The notes under the pieces are model-generated. The model saw only the letters and a list, made by a program, of their open reading frames with translations. It was not told the DNA's origin and did not search any database. The translations under genes and the position numbers were made by a program. From the NCBI GenBank assembly GCA_019232725.1, contig JAFANK010000091.1, forward strand, positions 1-19,742: 19,742 nt of DNA, read 5' to 3'. Every line of letters begins with the position of its first letter. The stretch's first letter is position 1. This DNA is from Vulcanimicrobiota bacterium. Its GTDB lineage: Bacteria > Vulcanimicrobiota > Vulcanimicrobiia > Eremiobacterales > Eremiobacteraceae. Below, one piece after another: positions 1-8,552 of this stretch.

Positions 1-17
1 TACCTGCCCCACAAGTG

Positions 18-878
18 ATGCGCACTTCGACCTTTTCCATCGTGGCATTCGACGCTACAGCAAACGAGCTCGGCGTGGCGGTACAATCGAAATTTCTCGC
101 CGTCGGTTCGGTCGTGCCATGGGTCATCGGCGGTGTGGGTGCCATCGCCACGCAGGCCTGGGCAAATACGACGTACGGTTCTCGAGGGCTGGATCTGCTA
201 GAGGCCGGACACGATCCAACAACCGTCATCGGCATGCTGACGGAAACCGATGAGCACCGTGAGGAACGCCAGGTCGGCATTGTCGACTCGCTCGGGCGTT
301 CCGCCACCTTTACCGGTAAGGAATGTGTGGACTGGGCCGGATGTACGGCTGGCGCCGGCTACGCAGCGCAAGGCAATATTTTGGCCGGACCACTTGTCGT
401 GAAGAACATGGCGGACGCTTATGAGAATGCCAAAGGCTGCCTCGCAGACAGGCTTGTGGGGGCGTTGCGCGCTGCGCAGGCAGCCGGCGGCGACCGCCGC
501 GGCAAACAGAGTGCCGCGCTGTACATCGCTAAGCCAGACGGTGGCTACGGTGGCTTCAACGACCGCTACGTAGATCTCAGGGTCGACGATCACCCTGAGC
601 CCATCGAGGAGCTCGCTCGACTGCTCGAGCTGCACAAACTGTATTTCTTCAAAGCTGCGCCGGCCGACGTTATCACCATTGACGGGGCGCTCGGCGCTGA
701 GCTGTGCGCATTGCTGCGAAAGACAGGACGTCTGAAAGAAAGCTCGGCGTTCGATGAGACGGCGCGACGTGCGCTTGTCGAGTTCATGCATGCTGAGAAC
801 CTTGAGAACCGCGTGCGCGACGATGGAACGGTCGACCGGCAGACACTTGAATATCTGCGCACCTACGCCAGCCGGTGA
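18..878 (+). CDS. DUF1028 family protein with C-terminal peptidoglycan-binding-like domain
   Basis: The protein has about 286 residues. Residues 3-205 match the DUF1028 family, a putative Ntn-hydrolase-like fold of unknown substrate. The family pattern is clear: TFSIVAFD at the N terminus, WAGCTAGAGYAAQGN around 106-120, AGGDRRGKQSAAL around 156-168 and DLRVDDHPEP around 187-196. The last 75 residues, with repeated short helices, resemble the putative peptidoglycan-binding domain often attached to DUF1028. There is no signal peptide. I start at ATG 18; a GTG directly before it (15) is also in frame and the frame stays open to the window edge, so the true start could lie further upstream. The stop overlaps the GTG start of the deaminase gene by four bases, so the two are probably co-translated. 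The family call is firm; the biochemical role is unknown. Confidence 0.85.
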   Translation: MRTSTFSIVAFDATANELGVAVQSKFLAVGSVVPWVIGGVGAIATQAWANTTYGSRGLDLLEAGHDPTTVIGMLTETDEHREERQVGIVDSLGRSATFTGKECVDWAGCTAGAGYAAQGNILAGPLVVKNMADAYENAKGCLADRLVGALRAAQAAGGDRRGKQSAALYIAKPDGGYGGFNDRYVDLRVDDHPEPIEELARLLELHKLYFFKAAPADVITIDGALGAELCALLRKTGRLKESSAFDETARRALVEFMHAENLENRVRDDGTVDRQTLEYLRTYASR

Positions 879-1879
879 GCGTTCGCGATTGGCTGCGAGG
901 GCTGCCGAAAGCCGAGCTGCACGTCCACCTGGAAGGAACAGTGACGCCCGAGCTCTACACACGTATCGCGAAGCGCAACGGCGCGCAAATCCCCAAAGAT
1001 CCGCGCTCGCTCTTTAATTGCCATGATTTTGGGTCGTTCTTAAACGCGATTGTCACGGTTGTCAAGACACTATGCAGACCACAAGACTTCGCTGATATCG
1101 CCGCAGAGTATCTCGTGCAGTCCCGCCAACAAGGCGTCCGACATGTGGAGTTCATGTTCTCGCCGGCCAGCATTCGTCATTTTCATGCTGAGGCCGATCC
1201 CGCAGTGATCGCCACTGCTATCCACGAGGAGTGCCGGCGTGCGAAAGCAGCAAGCGGCATCTCAAGCTCGATTGTCTTCGATATGGTTCGTAACTTAGGT
1301 GAAGATGCCGCGATGATGGACATCGATCTCGCGATCAAATGCCGTAACCTCGGTGTCGCCGGCGTCGGTCTCGGAGGGGACGAGCGGCGTTTCCCGGCGC
1401 GTGATTTCGTGCGCGTTTTCGAGCGAGCGCAAAGTATTGGACTGCGCCGCACAGTGCACGCCGGGGAGACCGGTGACAGCGCGAGCATCGTCGACGCCGT
1501 CGAGTTGCTGCGTGCTGAGCGGATCGGACACGGCGTCGCCGCTGCGGGCCAGCCGGATATCCAGCGGCGCCTGCGCGAGCTAAAGGTGACGATTGATGCG
1601 TGCCCGACGAGCAATGCCGTCACCGGAGCATGGGGCCGCGTCACGCCACATCCGCTCGAGGAATTCATGCACGCCGGCATTCCTGTGTCGCTCTCGAGTG
1701 ACGATCCGTCGTTTTTTGGCTGCTCGCTGCTTGGTGAGTACGAAGCGCTTGCCGAGCAGGGCTTTTCGAACGCGCAGCTTGCCCAAATCGCGCGCGCGAG
1801 CTTCACATCATCGTTCGCCGATGAAAAAGAAAAACGCATCTGGCTGAGCGAGCTGGATGCGTACCTCTCACAAACTTAA
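875..1879 (+). CDS. Adenosine deaminase family metal-dependent hydrolase
   Basis: A 334-residue amidohydrolase of the adenosine/adenine/6-aminodeoxyfutalosine deaminase family, which hydrolyses the 6-amino group of a purine-type base using one zinc. Metal and catalytic residues are all visible: HVH at 16-18, HAGE at 195-198 (zinc His195, proton-donating Glu198), RIGHG with His219, and SSDDP with Asp276-Asp277. Length is normal for the family. GTG start at 875 overlaps the previous stop by four bases, implying translational coupling with the DUF1028 gene. The GLGGDE segment (165-170) differs from the DLAGDE usual in classical adenosine deaminases and recalls deaminases acting on other 6-amino purines, such as 6-aminodeoxyfutalosine of the futalosine menaquinone pathway. 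The substrate is therefore open. The family call is very secure, so I give no symbol rather than add. Confidence 0.9.
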   Translation: MSVRDWLRGLPKAELHVHLEGTVTPELYTRIAKRNGAQIPKDPRSLFNCHDFGSFLNAIVTVVKTLCRPQDFADIAAEYLVQSRQQGVRHVEFMFSPASIRHFHAEADPAVIATAIHEECRRAKAASGISSSIVFDMVRNLGEDAAMMDIDLAIKCRNLGVAGVGLGGDERRFPARDFVRVFERAQSIGLRRTVHAGETGDSASIVDAVELLRAERIGHGVAAAGQPDIQRRLRELKVTIDACPTSNAVTGAWGRVTPHPLEEFMHAGIPVSLSSDDPSFFGCSLLGEYEALAEQGFSNAQLAQIARASFTSSFADEKEKRIWLSELDAYLSQT

Positions 1880-1906
1880 GACGGGCAGCCCGCAAGGCCA
1901 CCCGTC
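1880..1906. terminator. Hairpin between convergent genes, probable terminator
   Basis: GACGGG at 1880-1885 pairs with CCCGTC at 1901-1906. An inner GCC/GGC stem closes on a CGCAA loop, with a symmetric 2x2 internal loop between the two stems. It begins right after the deaminase stop codon and sits 12 bases beyond the stop of the convergent lipoprotein gene. No long T tract follows on the plus strand. On the minus strand the hairpin is followed by TTAAGTTTGT, so it may end transcription better from that side. Confidence 0.5.
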
Positions 1907-1918
1907 GTCTGATTCCGC

Positions 1919-2305
1919 TTAGCGTGGTGCTCCTGGACTGACCCGGTAGGCAACGATCTTGCCGTCGCCGTCCAGCCGCATCTGCACCGTCATGTCACCG
2001 TTGTCGAACTTCGCGTCGAATGTATACCGTCGCGCCGGTGCATCGGTATCCGTCTCCGTTAAGCCCTGCAGGTTGCCCATCGTGTGCATCTCATCGGAGA
2101 GCACACCCAGGCTTCCGCGGGTGACTTGCGGCGACAGCGTTGTGCTCATGTTCGCGGTCACCGACTCCATGTCGTTGTTGTAGACCGCCCGGGTGACATT
2201 CTCAGCGAGTTTTTGCTGATCGCTGCCGCTGTTGCCGCTTGCACCGCTGCACGCGACGAGCCCGAGTGCCAGTGACGCAACCAATGCCATTATGTAGTGT
2301 CGCAT
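1919..2305 (-). CDS. Small predicted lipoprotein of unknown function
   Basis: A 128-residue protein with a lipoprotein signal peptide: charged start, hydrophobic stretch, and lipobox LVAC with the lipidated cysteine at residue 19, followed by a Gly/Ser-rich linker. The remainder (about 30-128) is a single small alpha/beta domain ending in alternating beta-like segments (RRYTFDAKF, DMTVQMRLD, KIVAYRVS). This resembles the general layout of DUF3887- or DUF4878-like lipoproteins, but I cannot assign a family. ATG start with GGAGGG at 2309-2314, three bases upstream, which is a strong but tight ribosome binding site. It lies 13 bases downstream of the 158-residue exported protein gene and is probably co-transcribed with it. 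Confidence 0.75.
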   Translation of the reverse strand: MRHYIMALVASLALGLVACSGASGNSGSDQQKLAENVTRAVYNNDMESVTANMSTTLSPQVTRGSLGVLSDEMHTMGNLQGLTETDTDAPARRYTFDAKFDNGDMTVQMRLDGDGKIVAYRVSPGAPR

Positions 2306-2318
2306 GTGCCCTCCGTTG

Positions 2319-2795
2319 TTAGAATACGCCCCAACCGTACGAGATCATCTGCGCTGAGTGGTTGCCCGCCGGTGCCTTGGGTGGTGTCGGGTGATGCGCC
2401 ACGGCGACGGGTGCAGGAGCCGACTGGACTTGCACGCCCATCTGCGACAGCGCGACCTTTTGCTGATCGATGATCTGGTCTTTGACCGCGACCTCATGGC
2501 GAAGCTCATCGTTCACAGCCACCTGGTTGTCGTAGGCGCGAACCTCAGCCTTGTACGCGGCTTGCGCGTCATCTCGTTGCGAGGCAAGTGACGCTTCTTT
2601 TTGCGCGTCCTCAGCGTACTTTTGATGAACCTTCTTATTATGGTTGATGATGATCAACGTGCCCGCTGCCGCGCCGATCCCCAGCAGAATATTGCGGGTG
2701 CTCGCTGCACCGTCGGCTAGGGCTTGAGGAGCCGGAGCCATCGATGCGAGGAAGGCTGCCACTAATGCGGCTGCCACCAAAGCTTTTGTCTTCAT
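2319..2795 (-). CDS. Exported membrane-associated coiled-coil protein, unknown function
   Basis: A 158-residue protein with a Sec signal peptide (hydrophobic core 5-20, likely cleavage after ALA near 27). It is followed by TRNILLGIGAAAG and a short hydrophobic segment (about 33-51) that could be a membrane anchor. Residues 52-120 are charged and helical (KKVHQKYAEDAQKEASLASQ region), consistent with a coiled coil. The tail is Pro/Ala-rich and ends in YGWGVF. I recognise no named family. The ATG at 2795 is preceded by GGAGGT, but 14 bases away, so either the spacing is unusual or initiation is inefficient. It is the first gene of the minus-strand pair and is divergent from the metalloregulator across about 206 bases. 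Confidence 0.7.
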   Translation of the reverse strand: MKTKALVAAALVAAFLASMAPAPQALADGAASTRNILLGIGAAAGTLIIINHNKKVHQKYAEDAQKEASLASQRDDAQAAYKAEVRAYDNQVAVNDELRHEVAVKDQIIDQQKVALSQMGVQVQSAPAPVAVAHHPTPPKAPAGNHSAQMISYGWGVF

Positions 2796-2890
2796 AAGAA
2801 TGCGTGTTTACCTCCGCATCTCGTACAACGCATACTGTATTGCCGGGGTTACGGTCTAGTAATCGGCACGCCCGCCTCCGTCCCGCAATG

Positions 2891-2902
2891 TGACTCAAGT
2901 CA
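2891..2902. promoter_or_regulatory. Perfect inverted repeat in divergent intergenic region, possible operator
   Basis: TGACTCAAGTCA consists of TGACT and AGTCA arms separated by CA. It lies in the 206-base gap between the divergent exported-protein gene and the DtxR-type regulator gene, about 100 bases from each start. A second perfect palindrome, GCATGCATGC, lies at 2961-2970. I see no convincing sigma-A type -35/-10 pair in the gap. Operator function is inferred from position and symmetry only. Confidence 0.3.
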
Positions 2903-2986
2903 TCAGTAAGACCTAGCAATGACGGGCTTGCTACCTCCGGCACAAGGGCAACCTAGAACAGCATGCATGCGAGCCTAACCGTCGAA

Positions 2987-3000
2987 TAAGGCTTGCCTAA
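2987..3000 (+). promoter_or_regulatory. DtxR/IdeR-like box at the start of the metalloregulator gene
   Basis: TAAGGCTTGCCTAA matches 11 of 14 positions of the DtxR/IdeR core TTAGGTTAGCCTAA and is itself an imperfect palindrome. It ends one base before the regulator's ATG at 3002. A second GCCTAAC half-site lies at 2973-2979, repeated in the same orientation at 2995-3001, 22 bases apart, which is close to two helical turns. This is the placement expected for negative autoregulation of the regulator/oxidase-ZIP operon. It was identified by eye. Confidence 0.5.
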
Positions 3001-3001
3001 C

Positions 3002-3748
3002 ATGAACAACTCCGCGCTGAAGTTCCCGCCCTCACCTGCATCGCCAGGACCTGAAGTAAGCCCCAATGTCGAGATGTATTTGAAGTCTGTCGTGCGGTTG
3101 TATGACGGTCACGATCCGGTCTCAACATCGGCGATCGCAACTGAGCTTGCCATCTCACCTGCATCGGTATCGTCGATGCTCAAAAAGCTCGATGCAGATG
3201 GATACGTCGTGCACGAGGGACGGCTCGGAGTCATCCCGACGCCAGAGGGCGCGCGCATCGGTGCAGTGACGCTACGCCGGCAGCGTCTTGCAGAGCGACT
3301 CCTCGTCGATCATCTCGGCTTGCCCTGGGAGCATGCGGCCATTGAGGCATGTCGCATCGAGCATGCGATCTCTCCGACCGTGGAGACCTACTTGGCCCAG
3401 TTCCTTGGCGATCCGCAGACCTGCCCGCACGGTCATCCGATTCCTCGCCCCGATGGCCAGTTGTGGCAGCACGATCACGCGGTCGATCTGACGGATTTGC
3501 CGATCGCCGTACCGGCGCACGTGCTCGAGGTCAAGCATGACATTCCCGAGCTGTTGCGCTTCCTCGGTGAGATCGGCTTGCGCCCGGGCGTCCACGTGAC
3601 GGTCAAGCATCGCGAGCCGGCAGCGGGTGTGGTCACGATCGACATCGATGGACACGAGCACACCGTGAGCGCGCAGCTTGCCGGCGACATCCGCGTGCGC
3701 CAGCCCGCCGCAGCCAAATCTAAACCGAGAGTGCAACAGATCCGGTGA
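3002..3748 (+). CDS. DtxR/IdeR-family metal-dependent transcriptional repressor
   Basis: A 248-residue metalloregulator with three domains: winged helix (about 20-85; TSAIATELAISPASVSSMLK is the helix-turn-helix), dimerisation/metal domain (about 86-165) and an SH3-like FeoA domain (about 170-235). The primary-site signature ACRIEH (Cys117, Glu120, His121) matches the Cys-x-x-Glu-His of DtxR/IdeR, not the Glu-x-x-Glu-His of MntR, pointing to iron(II). CPHGHPIP (141-148) is also typical. At the ancillary site, the His of the family's KHRLAER is Gln here (RQRLAER), and the second ancillary His aligns with Ala. I prefer ATG 3002 over an in-frame TTG at 2993, which lies inside the box. Its stop overlaps the GTG of the oxidase-ZIP gene by four bases, so that gene is a likely regulatory target. 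Confidence 0.9.
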   Translation: MNNSALKFPPSPASPGPEVSPNVEMYLKSVVRLYDGHDPVSTSAIATELAISPASVSSMLKKLDADGYVVHEGRLGVIPTPEGARIGAVTLRRQRLAERLLVDHLGLPWEHAAIEACRIEHAISPTVETYLAQFLGDPQTCPHGHPIPRPDGQLWQHDHAVDLTDLPIAVPAHVLEVKHDIPELLRFLGEIGLRPGVHVTVKHREPAAGVVTIDIDGHEHTVSAQLAGDIRVRQPAAAKSKPRVQQIR

Positions 3749-5592
3749 AGCTCGCGATCGCACGGCTCGCATTGGCCGCAGTGGCGATCATCGCACTGGC
3801 GGCCCGAGTACAAGCCGCTGTTCCGGCGCAACCCGCCTCTGCGTACGAACCGTACCGCGCGCAAGCGGAAGCGCAGGCAACGCGTGCATTCGATCTGCTT
3901 CCCTCTTTGCCGCCGGTTCCGAGTGGCAACATCAAGACGTATTACATCTTCGCCGAAGTCAAGCCGTGGGAAGTCGCCCCCGGCATCGTCACGCAAGCGT
4001 GGACTTACAATGGCACCGTGCCCGGTCCCACGATTCATGTGCGCCAAGGCGACCGCGTGCGCGTCGTGCTTGTCAACGATCTGCCGGCACCCACCACCGT
4101 TCACTTCCACGGTCTGCCGGTGGATCCGGATATGGACGGCGTGCCCGGGATGAGCCAGAACGCCGTGCAGCCCGGCCAGTCATTTGTCTACGAGTTCACG
4201 GCACGCGACGCGGGGACGTACATCTACCATACGCATTTTGATGACCTCAACCAGCTCGACCGCGGCTTGTATGGTGCCGTCGTCGTCGATGAGGCCAAGC
4301 CGCAAACCCATTATAACCGTGACTATCTGATGCTGCTTTCATCCTGGCGCATCATCTCCGATACCGAGAACTACTTCAGCATCAACGGCAAGAGCTATCC
4401 GCTTACCAAGCCGTATCTGGTCGCACGAGGCGATCGCGTCCGCATCCGCGAGATCAATATCAGCGGTACCGAGTTCCATACCATGCACGTGCACGGCCAT
4501 CGCTTCCAAGTGGTGGCGATCGACGGACAGACGGTCGCGCCGCAAAACCGGCAATCCATGGTAACCCTCACCATCGGACCGGGTGAGACGCGCGACATCG
4601 CTTTTATGGCTAACGCCAAGCCGGGCACCTGGATGGTGCACTGTCACGTGCTCGACCACCTCATGAATGGTCCGGTCGGACCCGGCGGGCTGATGACGGC
4701 GGTGCAATACAACGGTGCGCCTGATAACACTGGGCTCGCAAGCTCCGCCAACACGATGAGCATGTCGCCTGGCGGCATGGGAACTGGAGCCGGCAGGTCG
4801 CCGCCTGAGCTGCACGACCTCACTGTGTACATCCTTGGCGCGATCGCCGGCTTGACGATCTTTTTGGGCTTGCCGTTTGCGGCGATGAAGAAGATCTCAC
4901 CGCGCGGCATAGCGTTGCTCAATGCGATCGCGGTCGGCGTCTTATTCTTCCTGCTCTACGACATCTTGCGTCAAGCAAGCGACCCGGTCGAAGATGCATT
5001 GCACAAGCTACAGCTTGGAGCGCCGCCTGCGCAATTCTATACGCTGCTCGCGACGTATCTCGGCGGTCTTGCGGTCGGGCTGCTCAGCCTGGTGTTCTTC
5101 TCGCGCAGTTTTATCGCGCGCACGCCGCTGGGCACCTTAAGCCCGCTCGGACTGGCAACCATGATCGCGGCGGGGATCGGCTTGCACAACTTCAGTGAAG
5201 GGCTCGCTATCGGGCAATCTGCTGCCACGGGTGCGATTCAACTTGCGCTGTTGCTCATCATCGGCTTCGGCTTGCACAACATGACCGAGGGTTTTGGCAT
5301 CGCAGCACCGCTCGCAGGATCGGGCGCCGCGAGCGCGGGGACGATAATCAGGCTCGGTCTCATCGGTGGCGGCCCGACGTTTGTGGGCACGCTCATCGGC
5401 TACCACTTCGTGTCGCCGTTGCTGTCCGTGCTGTTTCTCACGCTAGCCGCGGGCGCCATCATCTACGTGATCAGCGAGATGACCAACGTCGGGGCGAAAA
5501 TCGGCTTCAAAGAGCTCGCCACCCTTGGCGTCTTCATCGGCTTCGCAATGGGTCTGGGGACAGATCTTATCCTCAGTGCCGCCGGCGCCTAA
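3745..5592 (+). CDS. Multicopper oxidase-ZIP metal transporter fusion
   Basis: A 615-residue fusion. After a signal peptide (cleavage near VQA-AVP, residue 24) come two cupredoxin domains (about 60-185 and 190-325). They carry a full four-copper ligand set: HFHG (His120, 122), YHTH (His162, 164), His245 with HVH (248, 250), and HCH (299-301) with His305. A Met/Gly-rich linker (335-352) leads to about eight hydrophobic helices (361-612). These contain two ZIP-type motifs, HNFSEGLAIG (481-490) and HNMTEGFGIA (511-520), close to the HNxPEG metal sites of GufA/ZupT. ZIP proteins have an outside N terminus, so an exported oxidase fits this topology. GTG start overlaps the regulator stop by four bases. 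Probable role: oxidise iron, copper or manganese at the surface in connection with transport. Substrate and direction are inferred. Confidence 0.85.
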   Translation: MKLAIARLALAAVAIIALAARVQAAVPAQPASAYEPYRAQAEAQATRAFDLLPSLPPVPSGNIKTYYIFAEVKPWEVAPGIVTQAWTYNGTVPGPTIHVRQGDRVRVVLVNDLPAPTTVHFHGLPVDPDMDGVPGMSQNAVQPGQSFVYEFTARDAGTYIYHTHFDDLNQLDRGLYGAVVVDEAKPQTHYNRDYLMLLSSWRIISDTENYFSINGKSYPLTKPYLVARGDRVRIREINISGTEFHTMHVHGHRFQVVAIDGQTVAPQNRQSMVTLTIGPGETRDIAFMANAKPGTWMVHCHVLDHLMNGPVGPGGLMTAVQYNGAPDNTGLASSANTMSMSPGGMGTGAGRSPPELHDLTVYILGAIAGLTIFLGLPFAAMKKISPRGIALLNAIAVGVLFFLLYDILRQASDPVEDALHKLQLGAPPAQFYTLLATYLGGLAVGLLSLVFFSRSFIARTPLGTLSPLGLATMIAAGIGLHNFSEGLAIGQSAATGAIQLALLLIIGFGLHNMTEGFGIAAPLAGSGAASAGTIIRLGLIGGGPTFVGTLIGYHFVSPLLSVLFLTLAAGAIIYVISEMTNVGAKIGFKELATLGVFIGFAMGLGTDLILSAAGA

Positions 5593-5595
5593 CGC

Positions 5596-7572
<1,977 letters not shown>

Positions 7573-7684
7573 GGCAGATGATCTCCGCGTTCGTATTCCT
7601 GGCGCGACTGGCGCGGGTCATTCGCTGCAATTGCGCGAACTCTTGCGCCTGCCGCAGACGATACGCGCGAAGGAGCAACGCACG

Positions 7685-8437
7685 ATGGCCACCCGTGTCG
7701 CGACACAACAAAAAACTGACGTCCAGGGTCAATTGGATGGCAAGACCGCCGTGATCACGGGCGCCGGGCGCGGAATCGGGAAGGCGATCGCGACGGCCTT
7801 CGCGCGCGCGGGCGCCTGCAGCATCTTCGTCGTGCGCGACCGCGAGCTTGGTGAGGCGCTCGCCGAGGAACAGCGCACGCAAGGGTATACGGCCGACTGC
7901 GGAGTGGCAGACGTCACCGATGCGAGTCAGATCTCGATGCTTGTGCTCGACCTGATGCAACGACACCCCGTCATTGACGTCCTCGTCAACAATGCCGGCA
8001 TCTTCTTGGATGCAGATCGCCACATGCGCCCATCGGAGAGCGACCCATTGATCATGGAGGAGACCTGGAATACGAACGTCCTCGGGGTTGTCCGCATGTG
8101 CAGCGCGTTCATTCCGCACATGCCGAAAGGCGGGCGCATCATCAACGTTTCGTCCACGATGGGCCAGCTCGCGGGTGAACCACAAGCGCGTGGCCCCGCC
8201 TACAGCACGAGCAAGGCTGCGCTGAACATGTACACGCAGATGCTCGCTGCGGACCTGAGCGACCGCAACATCATGGTGGACTCGTTCCATCCGGGTTGGG
8301 TCAAGACAGACATGGGTGGGCCGCGCGCGACGGTCGAACCAGAGGATGCTGCAAAGACGGCACTCTTTTTGGCAGCGCGTCCGCACAGCACCGAGACCGG
8401 CTTGTTCTGGAAGGGCACGACGCCGACTGAGTGGTGA
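7685..8437 (+). CDS. Short-chain dehydrogenase/reductase, carbonyl-reductase-like
   Basis: A 250-residue Rossmann-fold oxidoreductase. It shows the cofactor motif TGAGRGIG (25-32), NNAG (102-105), INVSS (153-157) with the catalytic serine, and YSTSK (173-177) with Tyr173 and Lys177. The C-terminal HPGWVKTDMGG (202-212) is characteristic of the carbonyl reductase (CBR1)-like SDR group, usually NADPH-dependent. Substrate unknown. The frame is open further upstream (to 7484) and contains an ATG at 7571, but that would overlap acs. I chose ATG 7685 because AAGGAG lies at 7670-7675, nine bases upstream, and the SDR fold begins 17 residues later. It is divergent from acs and precedes the M48 peptidase gene by about 115 bases. 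Confidence 0.88.
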   Translation: MATRVATQQKTDVQGQLDGKTAVITGAGRGIGKAIATAFARAGACSIFVVRDRELGEALAEEQRTQGYTADCGVADVTDASQISMLVLDLMQRHPVIDVLVNNAGIFLDADRHMRPSESDPLIMEETWNTNVLGVVRMCSAFIPHMPKGGRIINVSSTMGQLAGEPQARGPAYSTSKAALNMYTQMLAADLSDRNIMVDSFHPGWVKTDMGGPRATVEPEDAAKTALFLAARPHSTETGLFWKGTTPTEW

Positions 8438-8552
8438 AATAGTCGCCGTTCTTCAGACTGTTCTCAGGAATGGGCAAGGCAGCTGCCCCACGGCGTGCGA
8501 AGCCACCAACCTCTTCCATCATCTCTCCAACCCGATTGAAGGAACATCTCCC

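Noticed and set aside
198..962. Long minus-strand open frame (254 codons) opposite the DUF1028 gene
   Set aside because: It is antisense to a clear family member, has no recognisable motif, and long shadow frames are expected in high-GC DNA.
2993..3001. TTG at 2993 as the start of the metalloregulator
   Set aside because: It lies inside the DtxR-like box with no ribosome site; ATG 3002 is better.
8472..8488. GGGCA/TGCCC hairpin after the SDR gene as a terminator
   Set aside because: The stem is only five bases and no T tract follows; it is probably chance.
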